Assembly (NCBI RefSeq): GCF_002943565.1 | Contig: NZ_PJCH01000003.1 | Location: forward strand, 256,001-320,000 | DNA length: 64,000 nucleotides | Source: Hyphococcus luteus | GTDB taxonomy: Bacteria; Pseudomonadota; Alphaproteobacteria; Caulobacterales; Parvularculaceae | Direction: 5' to 3' | Shown here: positions 25,405-33,578 of the stretch, one piece after another | Layout: each line of letters starts with the position of its first letter | How positions within the stretch are numbered: position 1 is the stretch's first letter | Notes under the pieces: model-generated | Database searches by the model: none | Seen by the model: the letters and a program-made list of their open reading frames with translations, nothing else | Told to the model about the DNA's origin: nothing | Translations under genes and position numbers: made by a program

Positions 25405-26088
25405 TTACCTGTAATCGGTTAATATCTGTTCATAGGCGGCGTTGATCGCCGCCATGCGGCCTTCAGCGATCCGCACAAGGTCCGGCGGCACGCCGCGGGC
25501 CATCAGGGCGTCCGGATGATGGTCCCGGGAAAGCGCGCGATAGGCGGATTTGACGGCGTCGAGCCCGGCCCCCGGCTCAACACCCAGAATGAGATGAGGA
25601 TCGTCCGCGCCCAGCCCCAGATGCACGGCCTTCAGCCGGTGATAAGCGGGCTTAGAAACGCCGAACACGGTCGCCGCCTTTTCGAGCAGTTCAAGCTCGC
25701 GCGGATGCGCGACGCCGTCGGCTGTCGCCACATGGAAAAGGCAGTCGAGGACGTCCTCGAGCACCGCCGGCGCATCCTCGAAGATTTTCGCCGCGCGGCG
25801 CAGATATTCGTCAAAGCCCGCCACATCCTGCTGGGCGAGCTGATAGATCATGCGGACCTTGTCCGCCTCTTTTTCGGGAAAAGAAAAGAAATCCTTGAAG
25901 GCGGCGATCTCGTCATCGGTGACGACGCCGTCGGCCTTGGCCATCTTCGCCGACAGGGCGATCAAGGCGATGGAAAAGGCGGTCTCGTTGCGCCGCTGCT
26001 TCTGCGCGGCGAACGCTTCCAGAAACGCCCCCAGCGTGCGCTTGCGGGCTTCGACGATAGCGGTCTCTATGCGGTCCCATAAAGGCAT
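25405..26088 (-). CDS. DjlA-like co-chaperone (TerB + J domain)
   Basis: 227 aa. The N-terminal half (about 30-145) is a TerB-type helical domain with its two acidic motifs (KADGVVTDDEI and ATADGVAHPRELELL). The C-terminal J domain has the HPD tripeptide (RDHHPDAL) needed to stimulate DnaK ATPase. Unlike E. coli DjlA there is no N-terminal TM helix, so it is probably cytosolic. Common in alphaproteobacteria. Start ATG 26088. Confidence 0.9.
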   Translation of the reverse strand: MPLWDRIETAIVEARKRTLGAFLEAFAAQKQRRNETAFSIALIALSAKMAKADGVVTDDEIAAFKDFFSFPEKEADKVRMIYQLAQQDVAGFDEYLRRAAKIFEDAPAVLEDVLDCLFHVATADGVAHPRELELLEKAATVFGVSKPAYHRLKAVHLGLGADDPHLILGVEPGAGLDAVKSAYRALSRDHHPDALMARGVPPDLVRIAEGRMAAINAAYEQILTDYR

Positions 26089-26367
26089 GGCCGCGTTTCA
26101 TAAGTCCCGCCGCCCGGAAAATCCAGCTTGCCGCCGTCATGATTGTCTGTTTCCCGGGAAAAATCTGTGGAAAAATACCTGTAAAAATTATTTCACAAAC
26201 AGCGGCAAGCGCTTATCCGCGCCTCAGCGCATGAAGTGCGCCGATGTGCAGCCCTTGCGCTTTGCCAATCCCCGCTTTCGCAGACATGCTTTCTCCGCAC
26301 TGATCGACACGCGTTGAACGGGTGTTGAATCGGGGCGTTGAAACGGAATGCGGGGAAGGATCCGGGC

Positions 26368-26469
26368 ATGGGGCGTACGTTTCAAGAAATTGGCGTTTTG
26401 GTGAGCGGACTTTTATGCGGCGCGGGCTTCACCGTGATCGCGCTCGCTCTCGCCGGGGTGCTTCACTGA
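26368..26469 (+). CDS. Candidate 33-aa single-TM sORF
   Basis: ATG 26368 is preceded by GGAAGGA with a 7-nt spacer and the frame ends with TGA at 26467-26469. The product begins MGRTFQEIGVLVSGLLCGAG and continues as a hydrophobic helix ending ALAGVLH. The rest of the 26089-26512 gap shows no other gene. No known family; very short, so confidence is limited. Confidence 0.4.
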   Translation: MGRTFQEIGVLVSGLLCGAGFTVIALALAGVLH

Positions 26470-26512
26470 TCTCATAATGGAAATGGCCGGCGCCGCCCGC
26501 AAAAATACGGCT

Positions 26513-27514
26513 TCAGGCGAGGCAGCGCCAGATTTTCACCGTCAGTTTCTGCGTTTCGCCCGAGGCCGGCGACAGGGTCTCCACCTTGTCGAGCTTCAGC
26601 CCTGAGGCTTCGCACCAGCCCTCGACTTCCGTGTCGGAGAAGCCCAGACGCCGGTGCGCGTGCTCCTCGCGCAGGAATTCCAGCTCATGCGGCGCGAAAT
26701 CCGAAATGATCAGGGCGCCGCCTTTTTTCAAAAGCCGCGCCGCCTCCATCACAGCCGCCCCCGGATCGACCAGGAAGTGCAGCACCTGATGCAAACAAAC
26801 GCAGTCGGCGGCGCCGTTTTCCAATGGCAGCGCCAGGATGTCGCCATGGCGCACCTGGGCGGTCGTTATGCCGGCGCGGTCGAGATTGGCGCGCGCGATG
26901 GACAGCATTTCATGGGACAGATCATAGCCGATCGCGGCGGCGTAATGGCCGGCGAAGATTTCGAGCATACGGCCCGTGCCGGTGCCCATGTCGATGAAAA
27001 GGCTCATTTGCCTGTCATCGGCGAGCGACAGAATACGCGCTTCGATATCCTGCTCGGGAAGATGGAGGCTTCTGAGCCGGTTCCATTCCTGGGCGTTTTC
27101 TTCGAAATAAGCGGCGGCCTGCGCGGCGCGGGCGAGCCGGGTCTGTTCGAAGCGCTCGCCGTCCCGCGCCAGAAGGCGGTCGCCTGAGGCCGCCAGCGCC
27201 GCTGCAGCCTCCACCACGGCCCGGCGCGCCGCATCGTCGTCATCCTCGCCGCCCGCATCGCCGCCTGACGCCGCCCGGTAGAACATCCAGGCGCCTTCGC
27301 GATGGCGCTCGGCGAGGCCGGCGTCGGCGAGAATTTTCAAATGGCGGCTCACCCGCGGCTGGCTCTGCCCGAGGATGGCGGTAATCTCGCTCACCGTCAG
27401 CTCGCCCCGGATCAGGAGCACCATGATCCGAAGCCGGGTTTCCTCGCCGATGGCGCGAAAGACATGAAGAGCAGCGTCCAGCGCCATGGGGGGCCTTTGG
27501 GGTGAGTCAGACAC
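26513..27514 (-). CDS. ArsR-family HTH fused to SAM-dependent methyltransferase
   Basis: 333 aa from GTG 27514, or 324 aa from ATG 27487, which has AAAGG 6 nt before it. The N-terminal winged helix (about 15-90: ELTVSEITAILGQSQPRVSRHLKIL) is followed by a class I methyltransferase domain with motif I DMGTGTGRMLEIFA and LHQVLHFLVDPGAAVMEAARLLKKGG. This architecture is widespread in alphaproteobacteria, where it is commonly near methionine-cycle genes and may sense SAM or SAH. No metH or metF lies in this window. Divergent from mlaA with a candidate operator between them. Confidence 0.9.
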   Translation of the reverse strand: MSDSPQRPPMALDAALHVFRAIGEETRLRIMVLLIRGELTVSEITAILGQSQPRVSRHLKILADAGLAERHREGAWMFYRAASGGDAGGEDDDDAARRAVVEAAAALAASGDRLLARDGERFEQTRLARAAQAAAYFEENAQEWNRLRSLHLPEQDIEARILSLADDRQMSLFIDMGTGTGRMLEIFAGHYAAAIGYDLSHEMLSIARANLDRAGITTAQVRHGDILALPLENGAADCVCLHQVLHFLVDPGAAVMEAARLLKKGGALIISDFAPHELEFLREEHAHRRLGFSDTEVEGWCEASGLKLDKVETLSPASGETQKLTVKIWRCLA

Positions 27515-27526
27515 TTTTCTTGAGAT

Positions 27527-27542
27527 ATAAAGATATATTTAT
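27527..27542. promoter_or_regulatory. Candidate operator of the ArsR-methyltransferase regulator
   Basis: ATAAAGATATATTTAT, a near-palindrome with 5-bp perfect arms (ATAAA/TTTAT) in an AT-rich patch standing out from GC-rich DNA, 13 bp upstream of the regulator's GTG. Size and position suit an ArsR-type autoregulatory site. Inference from pattern only. Confidence 0.5.
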
Positions 27543-27684
27543 GCCCCGGCAAGCTGAAGCGGCGGCCATCCGGCCCGCTAGCGCGTTTGTTCATTGTTCC
27601 GGCGGCGCGAAGCCTTATATGGTGCGGGACAAATCAGGAAAGCGGGCCCGACCGCCCGCCGACGCCAGGGGGCGCACCGCCATT

Positions 27685-28491
27685 ATGAGACTTTTCGCCT
27701 ATATCGCCGCATCCTGCCTCGTCCTTTCCGGCGCCGCCGAGGCGCAGCTTTCGGGCGCAGGCGACGATCCGGAGGACATCGCCCGGGATCTCGAAACCGC
27801 GGACACGAGCCCGGACGGCGCGGACGCCGACCCCTGGGAAGGCTTCAACCGCAAGATGTTCGCCATCAATGACGGGTTCGACCAACATCTCATGATCCCG
27901 GCGGCCAAGGCCTATCGCACCGTCACCCACAAGAAACAGCGCAAAGGCATTCGGAATTTTCTCGCCAATCTCAGAACGCCGGTCATCCTGGTGAACGACC
28001 TGCTGCAGGGCGAGTTCAGCCGCGCCGGCGACACCATGGGGCGTTTCGTCATCAACTCGACGATCGGCTTCGGCGGCATGGGCGATCCGGCCGAACGGCT
28101 CGGCATCGAGCAGCATTCGGAGGATTTCGGCCAGACGCTGGCGGTTTGGGGCGTCGATTCCGGACCTTATCTGGTGCTGCCCTTTTTCGGCCCCTCCACC
28201 TTGCGCGACGGGTTCGGCGCCGGCGTGGACCTGACCGCCGATCCGGCCTTCTGGGTGCGCACCGATCCGGCCACCTATTTCCGCTTTTCCCGCGCCGGCG
28301 CGAACATTGTCAGCGCGCGCGAGCCGCTGATCGAACCGCTCGCAGACATCCGCACGGATTCTCTCGACTTTTACGCGTCCATCCGCAGTTTTTACCTGCA
28401 ATCGCGCAAGCGCGAGATTTCCAATGGCCGCACCAATTACGAAGACTTGCCGGATATCGGCGAATTCGAAGAATTCGACGATCTTGAATAG
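27685..28491 (+). CDS. mlaA: MlaA (VacJ) family outer-membrane lipid-asymmetry protein
   Basis: Outer-membrane component that removes mislocalised phospholipids and passes them to MlaC. ATG 27685 is chosen from several upstream in-frame ATGs because it begins the signal peptide (MRLFAYIAASCLVLSGAAEA). 268 aa. The family core DPWEGFNRKMFAIND, the NFLANLRTPVILVNDLLQG helix and LPFFGPSTLRDGFG are clear. A standard LxxC lipobox is not obvious; cleavage after AEA is plausible, so lipidation is uncertain. Followed 28 bp later by mlaC; mlaFED are not in the window. Confidence 0.92.
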   Translation: MRLFAYIAASCLVLSGAAEAQLSGAGDDPEDIARDLETADTSPDGADADPWEGFNRKMFAINDGFDQHLMIPAAKAYRTVTHKKQRKGIRNFLANLRTPVILVNDLLQGEFSRAGDTMGRFVINSTIGFGGMGDPAERLGIEQHSEDFGQTLAVWGVDSGPYLVLPFFGPSTLRDGFGAGVDLTADPAFWVRTDPATYFRFSRAGANIVSAREPLIEPLADIRTDSLDFYASIRSFYLQSRKREISNGRTNYEDLPDIGEFEEFDDLE

Positions 28492-28519
28492 ACATTTCCC
28501 TCCTGGAGGAGCTCAACTC

Positions 28520-29149
28520 ATGCGCAGCCTCGCCCGCCGTTCCGTCTTTCGTCTCGCCGCCGCCGGCGCCGCCGCGTTCTGTTTCGCCACGCAACCGGCG
28601 GCCGCGGATCAAGCCGTGGAGGACTATGTGCAAGGTATCCTCGATGAAGCCGCGCCGATCCTCGCCGGCGCCGATCATCAGACCATGCTCGACAATATCG
28701 AGGCGCTCGTCGACGAATATGTGGACATGCGCCGCATCGGCCGCTTCGTGCTCGGTCAATATGCGCGGCGCATGAGCGAAGAGCAGGAGGCGGAATATTA
28801 TCCCCTGTTCCATCGCTATGCGAAAAAGATCTATCGCAACACGCTTTCCGACTATGCCGGGGAAAGCCTTGTCGTCACCGGCTCCGTCGACCGTTCGGAA
28901 CGCGACATCATCGTCAATTCCAAGATCAAGAACCCAGAACCGGGAAGCTCTTACGCGAACACGGTCATCCACTGGCGCGTCTACCGGAGCCGCGACGGCG
29001 ACTTGAGCATCGTCGACGCCGGCGCCGACAATGTCTGGCTCGCCATCGAACAGCGCAGCCAGTTCACCTCGATCATCGCCAACAATGGCGGCGGCGAAAA
29101 AGGCGTCGACGCGCTGATTGCGGAGATCAAGACGCGGCTTGAGGGCTGA
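28520..29149 (+). CDS. mlaC: MlaC family periplasmic phospholipid-binding protein
   Basis: 209 aa from ATG 28520, with GGAGGAG 8 nt upstream. A Tat-like or Sec signal (RRSVFRLAAAGAAAFCF, cleavage near AAA-D) precedes the Tol_Tol_Ttg2 domain: YVDMRRIGRFVLGQYARRM, LFHRYAKKIYRNTL and VIHWRVYRSRDGDLSIVDAGADNVWL without break in the sequence. Partner of MlaA in retrograde phospholipid transport. Same operon, 28-bp gap. Confidence 0.92.
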   Translation: MRSLARRSVFRLAAAGAAAFCFATQPAAADQAVEDYVQGILDEAAPILAGADHQTMLDNIEALVDEYVDMRRIGRFVLGQYARRMSEEQEAEYYPLFHRYAKKIYRNTLSDYAGESLVVTGSVDRSERDIIVNSKIKNPEPGSSYANTVIHWRVYRSRDGDLSIVDAGADNVWLAIEQRSQFTSIIANNGGGEKGVDALIAEIKTRLEG

Positions 29150-29176
29150 TCGGCGGCGCGCCTGCAACGATCCCGT

Positions 29177-29965
29177 CTATTCGTAGCCGAGCATTTTCCG
29201 CAAGCCCGGCGCCATAAACTCAATCAGTTTTTTTTGCGCTTCGGGAAGTTCATTCGGAATTTCCACCGAAAGCCCGGAGAGATTTTCCCGCGCCGTCCCG
29301 CTCTGCTTGCGGTCGGCGCCCACCTTGACGCGCTCGCGCCAATCCTCCGGCACCGGATCGATGCCGCAATCGCCGAGCAGCTTGCGGAAATAGACTTCCG
29401 ATTCGAGGCTGTCGATATTCTTCACCGCATGGACGAGATCTTCATAGCGTACGATCGTGTTGCCCGCGCCGAGCCAAGCGACCGCGTTGTGCACGTAAAG
29501 ATCGAGCATGGACGGCACTTTTTGATAAATGCCGAGGATCATCAGGTTGAGCAGTTCCTCGACCCGGATGCGCCCGCCCTTCACGTGATCGATATTGCCG
29601 GAAAATTCGTCGGACAGGAAAAACCGCGCCCGCGCCAGCACCCATGTGTGCGGATCGCGGTAAAGGACGACCTTCCTGCTGTTCGCCAGCTCGATCGCCG
29701 AGGCGTCCGAAAACAGAAGATGCCCCCAGCTCAGATAGTTCTTTTCCGGATTGAAGGCTTCGAGATGTTGCTGAAGGTTCGGATGCTGAATGAACTGTTC
29801 ATGATATTGCTGCTCGACCGGCACGAACATCCTGACGATGTTGCGCAGAAGATGCGTGCCGCTTTTCGGAACAGAGTTAATGAACAAGGGCTGGCGCAGC
29901 GGCGTTTGCTCAAATTTCCTGTTTTCCACGTTCAACGTGTCAGGTTTCATGGAAACTCTGGGCAT
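29177..29965 (-). CDS. Sulfotransferase family protein
   Basis: PAPS-dependent sulfotransferase fold. ATG 29965 (AAGAGG about 8 nt upstream) gives 262 aa; a TTG start at 29995 is less likely. The 5'-phosphosulfate loop PKSGTHLLRNI is near residue 33 and the 3'-phosphate-binding RDPHTWVLARARFFLSD is in the middle. Such proteins are often next to TonB-dependent receptors in marine and sphingomonad-type bacteria. Here it is between mlaC and a receptor gene. The acceptor molecule is unknown. Confidence 0.85.
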   Translation of the reverse strand: MPRVSMKPDTLNVENRKFEQTPLRQPLFINSVPKSGTHLLRNIVRMFVPVEQQYHEQFIQHPNLQQHLEAFNPEKNYLSWGHLLFSDASAIELANSRKVVLYRDPHTWVLARARFFLSDEFSGNIDHVKGGRIRVEELLNLMILGIYQKVPSMLDLYVHNAVAWLGAGNTIVRYEDLVHAVKNIDSLESEVYFRKLLGDCGIDPVPEDWRERVKVGADRKQSGTARENLSGLSVEIPNELPEAQKKLIEFMAPGLRKMLGYE

Positions 29966-30034
29966 GGCGCAGGCCTCTTCAAACTTTCCCGTCAAAAACA
30001 GGTCTAAAACCGCGGCCCATAGCGGGCAAGATTA

Positions 30035-30068
30035 AAAACGGGCGGCGGATCGCTCCGCCGCCCGTTCC
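30035..30068 (-). terminator. Intrinsic terminator of the first TonB-dependent receptor
   Basis: On the minus strand CGGGCGGCGGAGCGATCCGCCGCCCG folds to a perfect stem and is followed by TTTTTAATC. It is 22 bp after the receptor stop codon. Confidence 0.88.
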
Positions 30069-30089
30069 GTGCATGATTCAAGCCGTTTC

Positions 30090-33000
30090 CTAGAACGCGG
30101 CCTTCAGGTTGAGGAAGGCCCGCCGTCCGACGAAATCATATTGCGACTGATAGGGAACCGCGCCGAGATTGGTGATTGAACTGTAGTTCGCCCCATATTC
30201 GGAAACGCGCGGCGGCTCCTTGTCGAAGACATTCGCCACGCCGAAGATCACCTTGAACTGATCGTCCATGAATGACTTGGACAGCGAGACGCTGTGATAG
30301 ATCGTCCGTTCCGCGACGACATCCACGCAATACGGACCGTCATGAAGAATGTCCGTCACGCCGCAGGCGCTGTCGAGACCGGATTCCTCGCGGAAATCCG
30401 CAAGATCGCTGGTGCGGCCGAAATAGTCGATAGACCAGAGGGCGGACCAGTCGCCCTTGTCCCAGCGAATATTGAGGTCGCCGGTGAATTTCGGCTCGCC
30501 CTCTTCGCCGTTGATGTCCTCGATCGTCCCTTCAAACAAGGCGATCGTATCTTTGAGCTGCACCGTCATTTGCGACAGGATTTGAAGGTCGCCCAGCTCG
30601 CCGGGAAGCTCCTGGTCAATCCGCACCGTGAAATCGAGGCCGCGGTTCTTCTGGCTGTTCACGTTGATGAACTGGTCCGTCACCGTCGCAATCGAGTTCA
30701 CATTGCCCTGGCCGTTGCGCTCATAGAGTTCGCAAAGCGGGTCGTCCGGATAAAAATTCGAGGACAAGCACCCATAGAGAATATTCGCCGGCCCAAGCTG
30801 CGCAATCTCGCCATTGACTTCGATGTCGAAATAGTCAGCGCGAATGCTTGCTTTCGTTTTCTCCGGCAGGATCGGATCGAGGAACACGGTTACGCTCGCA
30901 GTCTTCGCCTTGGAGGTTTCCGGCTCAAGCTCTCCGAGACCGCCGCTTGTGATGATGGTGGAAGAGATTGCGCCCGCCGTGTAATTATCCGGCACGCCTT
31001 CAGCGGCGCAATTGTCCGCAAGCTGTTGCGATATGTCGCCTCTCGCCAGCGCCTCACCCCAGCCGGCGCAAGGTTCGATGACACGCTGCCCCTCGAAATA
31101 GGTCTGGTCCGCGAGATAAAGCTCGAACAAAGCCGGGGCGCGGAACGACGTTCCCATCGTGCCGCCAAGACGCAGCCAGTCGGTGACCACCCAATTGGCG
31201 CTCACTTTCCAGGTCTGGGCTGTGCCCGCAACCGTGCTCACATCCGTATGGCGCCCGGCGACGCCGACTTCGAAATATTCAATCCCCGGAATATCGCGCA
31301 GAAGCGGAATGCTGAGCTCGCCGAAGAATTCAAGCGTTTTGCTCGAGCCGACCGTGTTGCCCGACGCGCTGCCCGTCCAGGAGTTGTTGATGAACTCCTG
31401 CGAGTCGGGATCGCTCGGATCGTAATACGGGTTTTCCGCGTAAGTGATGTGGCCCGGGAGATCGTCAAGCGAATCCTTCCGGAAGGTTGCGCCGAAAGCC
31501 GCGCCGAGCGGACCGGCCGGCAGCTCAACGACATTGCCGGTAAGGATCCCCTCCACATAGGCCTGAGTATAGATCGTTTTGCCCTCTTCCGTGCCGAAGA
31601 GGTAATTCCGGACATTCTGGGGAATATTGCCACGCAGAAGTTCGGGATCCCACCAGTCGATGGTCACGCATTCTTTCTGACTGACCGGCGTCACATAGCC
31701 TTCGCAGCCGTCAGGATAGTAGCCGTAGCCAATATCGTACTGGTACTGGATCGAGTCCTTGTAGATCTGGTCGTTGCGATACAGCCCTTTCGACCGGCTG
31801 TATTGGGAATAAACATCCCAGGCCCACCCCTTCAGGCCGCCGCTATCGAACTCGCCGCGGAAACCGCCGACGCCGCGAAAATAATCCACTTGCTGCGATG
31901 CGTCAGCGTGGTTGGTGATCGGCGTAGCGCTCGTGAGATAAGGCCCGGTCGACGGGTTGAAAGGGTTGCCCCCGGGCAGCCCCCAGAAATTCGTGATCAC
32001 CGGCCCCGGATCGGACGTGACGCCGAAATCCCAGAACTGCACCCAGCTGTTCTGATAGGTTTCGCGGCGGTTGAAGAGGAACTCGCCATAGACTTCGACA
32101 TTGTCGGTGATCTCGAAAGCGCCGTCGAGATAGGCGGTGTAGCGCGTCGTTTCGGGAATGACGGTGACTTCGGGAATGAACGGCGACTGCTGGTTGAACA
32201 GGGCGTAAGAGATCGGATCGTATTCGACCGGGAAGAACCCGTCCGGAACCGTCAGGTCCGATCCGTCGCGCGGCGGCGCCAACGCCGGGATGTAGTTCTG
32301 AAGATTGTCGCCGGCGTAATTATACTGGAACTTGGTCACCACCCCCGGCCCGCTGCCCGGAATATTCGAGTTTGGGTTATTCGTCAGGCCGCCATAAAGA
32401 TAGCCATAGTCGTAATCGTAATAATGCAGGTCGTAGATCCAGATGTGCCCCCAGGGCAGGTCGTCCGAGCACTTATAATTGCCCGTACGCGGATCAACGA
32501 GATCGACGCGGTTGCCGCCCGGCGAGTCGAAGATGCGTTCTTCGCCGCATTCGAGATATTTGGGCCGCTGGCCGCGCGCCAGTTCCTTGCGCTTGTAATA
32601 ATCGCCGGAGATCAGCAGGTGGCCTCGGTCGAAGGTTTTGCCCCAAGTGGCGCTGGCGCGATATTCCTCGCCGCCGGATTTGAAAGGCTGGGAGCCGAAA
32701 AAATCGAACTCGACGCCGTCCGTGTCGCGTTTCGTGATGATGTTCACGACGCCGGCGACCGCGTCCGATCCGTAAATAGACGACGCGCCGTCTTTCAGGA
32801 TTTCGATATTGCCGATGATCGAGGTCGGCAGCACGTTGAGGTCGAATGAACTGACGGCGCCGCGGGTGCCCGCCGGACCGGCGCGGCGGCTGTTCAGGAG
32901 AACGAGCGTGCGTTCCGCGCCGAGACCGCGCAGGGAGATCGTCGCCGCGCCGGCGCCGCCATTGGTGACGAAGTTCGAAGAGATCGCCGAAGTGGTCTGC

Positions 33001-33296
33001 GCCGATCCAGAGGCGACCGAAGACGATTGGATCAGGGACGCAGCATCGATCGTGCCCTGCAGTTCGCCAAGGCGGGGGTCGATGACCTGAACGGGCCCCG
33101 GGCTGGAGAATTCGTCCTTGCGGATGCGCGAACCGGTGACGACCACAACGTCGCGGCCGCTCTCGTCATCCTCAGAGGAGGTCTCTGGAATAAGCTCGAC
33201 ATCATCTTGCGCATAGGCCCCAGCCGTCAGGAGCGCGCTCGCTGATGCAGTCGACAGCAACGCAAGAAAACCCTTACGCACAAATTCTTTCGACAT
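30090..33296 (-). CDS. TonB-dependent outer-membrane receptor
   Basis: 1068 aa from ATG 33296 (GGGAG site 5 nt upstream; upstream in-frame sequence to 33383 does not look like signal peptide). The signal peptide ends AGAYAQ. The plug domain follows, with VVVTGSRIRK and LRGLGAERTLVLLNSRR, then DGASSIYGSDAVAGVVNI. The large beta-barrel ends in FLNLKAAF with a terminal Phe. It belongs to the long, CarO/sphingomonad-type receptor group. Substrate unknown, possibly an oligosaccharide or peptide. Shares an almost identical signal peptide with the next receptor, so the two are paralogues. Confidence 0.95.
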   Translation of the reverse strand: MSKEFVRKGFLALLSTASASALLTAGAYAQDDVELIPETSSEDDESGRDVVVVTGSRIRKDEFSSPGPVQVIDPRLGELQGTIDAASLIQSSSVASGSAQTTSAISSNFVTNGGAGAATISLRGLGAERTLVLLNSRRAGPAGTRGAVSSFDLNVLPTSIIGNIEILKDGASSIYGSDAVAGVVNIITKRDTDGVEFDFFGSQPFKSGGEEYRASATWGKTFDRGHLLISGDYYKRKELARGQRPKYLECGEERIFDSPGGNRVDLVDPRTGNYKCSDDLPWGHIWIYDLHYYDYDYGYLYGGLTNNPNSNIPGSGPGVVTKFQYNYAGDNLQNYIPALAPPRDGSDLTVPDGFFPVEYDPISYALFNQQSPFIPEVTVIPETTRYTAYLDGAFEITDNVEVYGEFLFNRRETYQNSWVQFWDFGVTSDPGPVITNFWGLPGGNPFNPSTGPYLTSATPITNHADASQQVDYFRGVGGFRGEFDSGGLKGWAWDVYSQYSRSKGLYRNDQIYKDSIQYQYDIGYGYYPDGCEGYVTPVSQKECVTIDWWDPELLRGNIPQNVRNYLFGTEEGKTIYTQAYVEGILTGNVVELPAGPLGAAFGATFRKDSLDDLPGHITYAENPYYDPSDPDSQEFINNSWTGSASGNTVGSSKTLEFFGELSIPLLRDIPGIEYFEVGVAGRHTDVSTVAGTAQTWKVSANWVVTDWLRLGGTMGTSFRAPALFELYLADQTYFEGQRVIEPCAGWGEALARGDISQQLADNCAAEGVPDNYTAGAISSTIITSGGLGELEPETSKAKTASVTVFLDPILPEKTKASIRADYFDIEVNGEIAQLGPANILYGCLSSNFYPDDPLCELYERNGQGNVNSIATVTDQFINVNSQKNRGLDFTVRIDQELPGELGDLQILSQMTVQLKDTIALFEGTIEDINGEEGEPKFTGDLNIRWDKGDWSALWSIDYFGRTSDLADFREESGLDSACGVTDILHDGPYCVDVVAERTIYHSVSLSKSFMDDQFKVIFGVANVFDKEPPRVSEYGANYSSITNLGAVPYQSQYDFVGRRAFLNLKAAF

Positions 33297-33513
33297 TTTC
33301 TCTCCCATGCATGCCCAGCAAGACAAGCGAATCCGGCACAGCCCCTTGCTGAATCCGGTCGCCAACTTGTGATCACACACCATACCGGAACCGAGGCTGA
33401 GCTCATCCTTTTTGTGTCAACTATGCGTCGCCGGAGACATTTTGACCGCGCCGCTGTTGCTGGGCGACAACAGGCGATAAAAAAGAATGCTCTAATTCCA
33501 ATTGTTTATGGAC
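33297..33513. other. Gap between two receptor genes
   Basis: No gene. Holds the ribosome site and promoter region of the first receptor (minus strand). I found no inverted repeat of regulatory type. The terminator of the second receptor occupies 33514-33545. Confidence 0.5.
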
Positions 33514-33546
33514 AGAAAAAGGCCGCCCGGATGAGCGGCCTTTCTC
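33514..33546 (-). terminator. Intrinsic terminator of the second TonB-dependent receptor
   Basis: On the minus strand GGCCGCTCATCCGGGCGGCC is followed by TTTTTCTG. It lies 33 bp after the stop of the upstream receptor gene and shows that the two receptors are separate transcripts. Confidence 0.88.
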
Positions 33547-33578
33547 GGTACATCAACCGGGCGTCAGCCCGCCATTTC

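Noticed and set aside
30294-32849. 851-aa plus-strand open frame opposite the first TonB receptor
   Set aside because: Mirror of a GC-rich coding strand; no ribosome site and no recognisable domain. The same holds for the 584-aa frame at 33897-35651 and the long plus-strand frames opposite alaS and murF/murE.
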